Positions 63,491 to 64,000 of a stretch of 64,000 bases of DNA are shown here, one piece after another. Each line of letters opens with the position of its first letter. The first letter of the stretch is position 1. Location of the stretch: contig CAWGBJ010000015.1 of NCBI GenBank assembly GCA_963820795.1, forward strand, positions 158,872 to 222,871, written 5' to 3'. The DNA is from Roseiarcus sp963820795 (GTDB lineage: Bacteria > Pseudomonadota > Alphaproteobacteria > Rhizobiales > Beijerinckiaceae). The notes under the pieces were generated by a model. That model made no database searches. It saw only the letters and a list, made by a program, of their open reading frames with translations, and was not told the DNA's origin. The translations under genes were made by a program, and so were the position numbers.

Positions 63491-63944
63491 ATTTTCCTCC
63501 CAAAGCCTGTCATCTGAAGTGACGGGGTTCGGTGTCTTGCACGGATATTCAGCTTATTTTCGATCAAGCTAGCGCCGATTGATGGCGCCGGCTACCACGG
63601 CACGCCGCGTCGGCCGATACGATTTTGACCGGCCTTATCGCTTTGCCGCCGGTCTTCTTCGGGCGCCTTCTGTCTCATGGGTTGCGAAACGCCTCACCGG
63701 TCCATCGCGCTCGGTCTGACATGCTCGATTTGTCGTCATGTCTTCGATAAATGATCGCAGGCGCCGTTCTCACGACTGCTGTCACCACGCCAATCACGCG
63801 TGACGCTTGGGATTGCGCCGCCTACTGGAATCGACCTTACACCGCTCGTTGTTGAGCTCGCCGCCGCTGGTAGGTGTGTTGTTAAGGAAGTTGATGACCG
63901 AAGACTGAGCACCGCACCGGCGCGCCGGCGGACATCGCCGAGGG
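63491..63944. other. Intergenic region
   Basis: No gene is recognised in these 454 bases. The part next to the AraC gene may contain its promoter. Confidence 0.4.
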
Positions 63945-63976
63945 GAAATTAAGGTGACACGAAATTAAGGTGACAC
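63945..63976. repeat. Perfect 16-base tandem repeat
   Basis: GAAATTAAGGTGACAC occurs twice in direct succession (63945-63960 and 63961-63976) and overlaps the final codons of the partial transposase that follows. A degenerate form lies near 56685-56710 beside the other transposase copy. Confidence 0.75.
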
Positions 63977-64000
63977 GCCCGTATTTCCCTTAATATTTAT
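63965..64000 (-). CDS. Second REP-associated transposase, last codons at the window edge
   Basis: Reading leftwards from 64000, the codons give INIKGNTGVSP and a TAA stop at 63965-63967. This matches the ending NIKGKTGV of the transposase at 56679-57407. The rest of the gene lies beyond the window. With only eleven codons visible the call is tentative. Confidence 0.45.
   Translation of the reverse strand: MNIKGNTGVSP

Overview
The window looks like a chromosome of a GC-rich alphaproteobacterium of the order Hyphomicrobiales (Rhizobiales). The signs are the bo3 quinol oxidase operon layout, the smc neighbourhood (DsbA-like protein, then L19), a FixJ/LuxR-type regulator, a rhizobial-type ribitol dehydrogenase locus, and many short intergenic palindromes of the kind scattered through Rhizobiales genomes. 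The family or genus cannot be fixed from the sequence alone.

Layout. 1-4.0 kb is a graveyard: an ISKra4-type transposase fused to the first codons of a Phd antitoxin, a broken FitAB-type toxin-antitoxin pair, a frameshifted NAD(P)-binding oxidoreductase, and remains of a TIR-plus-helical-repeat protein. 4.0-11.4 kb holds an MFS transporter, a VIT/CCC1 metal transporter, a serine beta-lactamase-like hydrolase and cyoABCD. 11.4-16.1 kb has a MazEF-type pair, an M17 aminopeptidase and a KAP-type P-loop NTPase. 16.1-25.4 kb is a complete tripartite RND efflux operon (mdtA, mdtB, mdtC and an outer-membrane factor), in which mdtB is frameshifted. A tRNA-Gly(GCC) at 25.59 kb is followed by about 7.5 kb of decayed mobile DNA: a trbG relic, a cut IS110 transposase, an intact IS21 element, a truncated glycosidase-like gene of foreign look and an IS66 relic. 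33.2-38.9 kb holds a TPR-sulfotransferase divergent from a large internally repeated PEP-CTERM protein. 41-49.7 kb is core genome: smc, DsbA-like, rplS, a CDGSH protein, priA (two frameshifts) and a DUF899 protein.

The most interesting block is 50.4-53.7 kb on the minus strand. It holds a subtilisin-like protease, a small protein overlapping its stop codon, a PatG-like (cyanobactin maturation) domain protein, and four short ORFs sharing an N-terminal leader motif of the form PG[FY]-x-AE. Some of the four have cysteine-rich cores. I read this as a candidate ribosomal-peptide (RiPP) locus with several precursors. A MASE1 histidine kinase and a FixJ-like regulator lie immediately upstream on the same strand.

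56.7-64 kb carries a REP-associated (Y1) transposase, then a sugar or polyol uptake and catabolism cluster (AraC regulator, periplasmic binding protein, ATPase, permease, ribitol-dehydrogenase-like SDR, TIM-barrel sugar isomerase). The window ends in what looks like the last codons of a second REP-associated transposase.

An unusually large number of single-base frameshifts occurs, including in genes expected to be essential or intact (priA twice, cyoB, mdtB). Sequence error must be considered before calling these pseudogenes.
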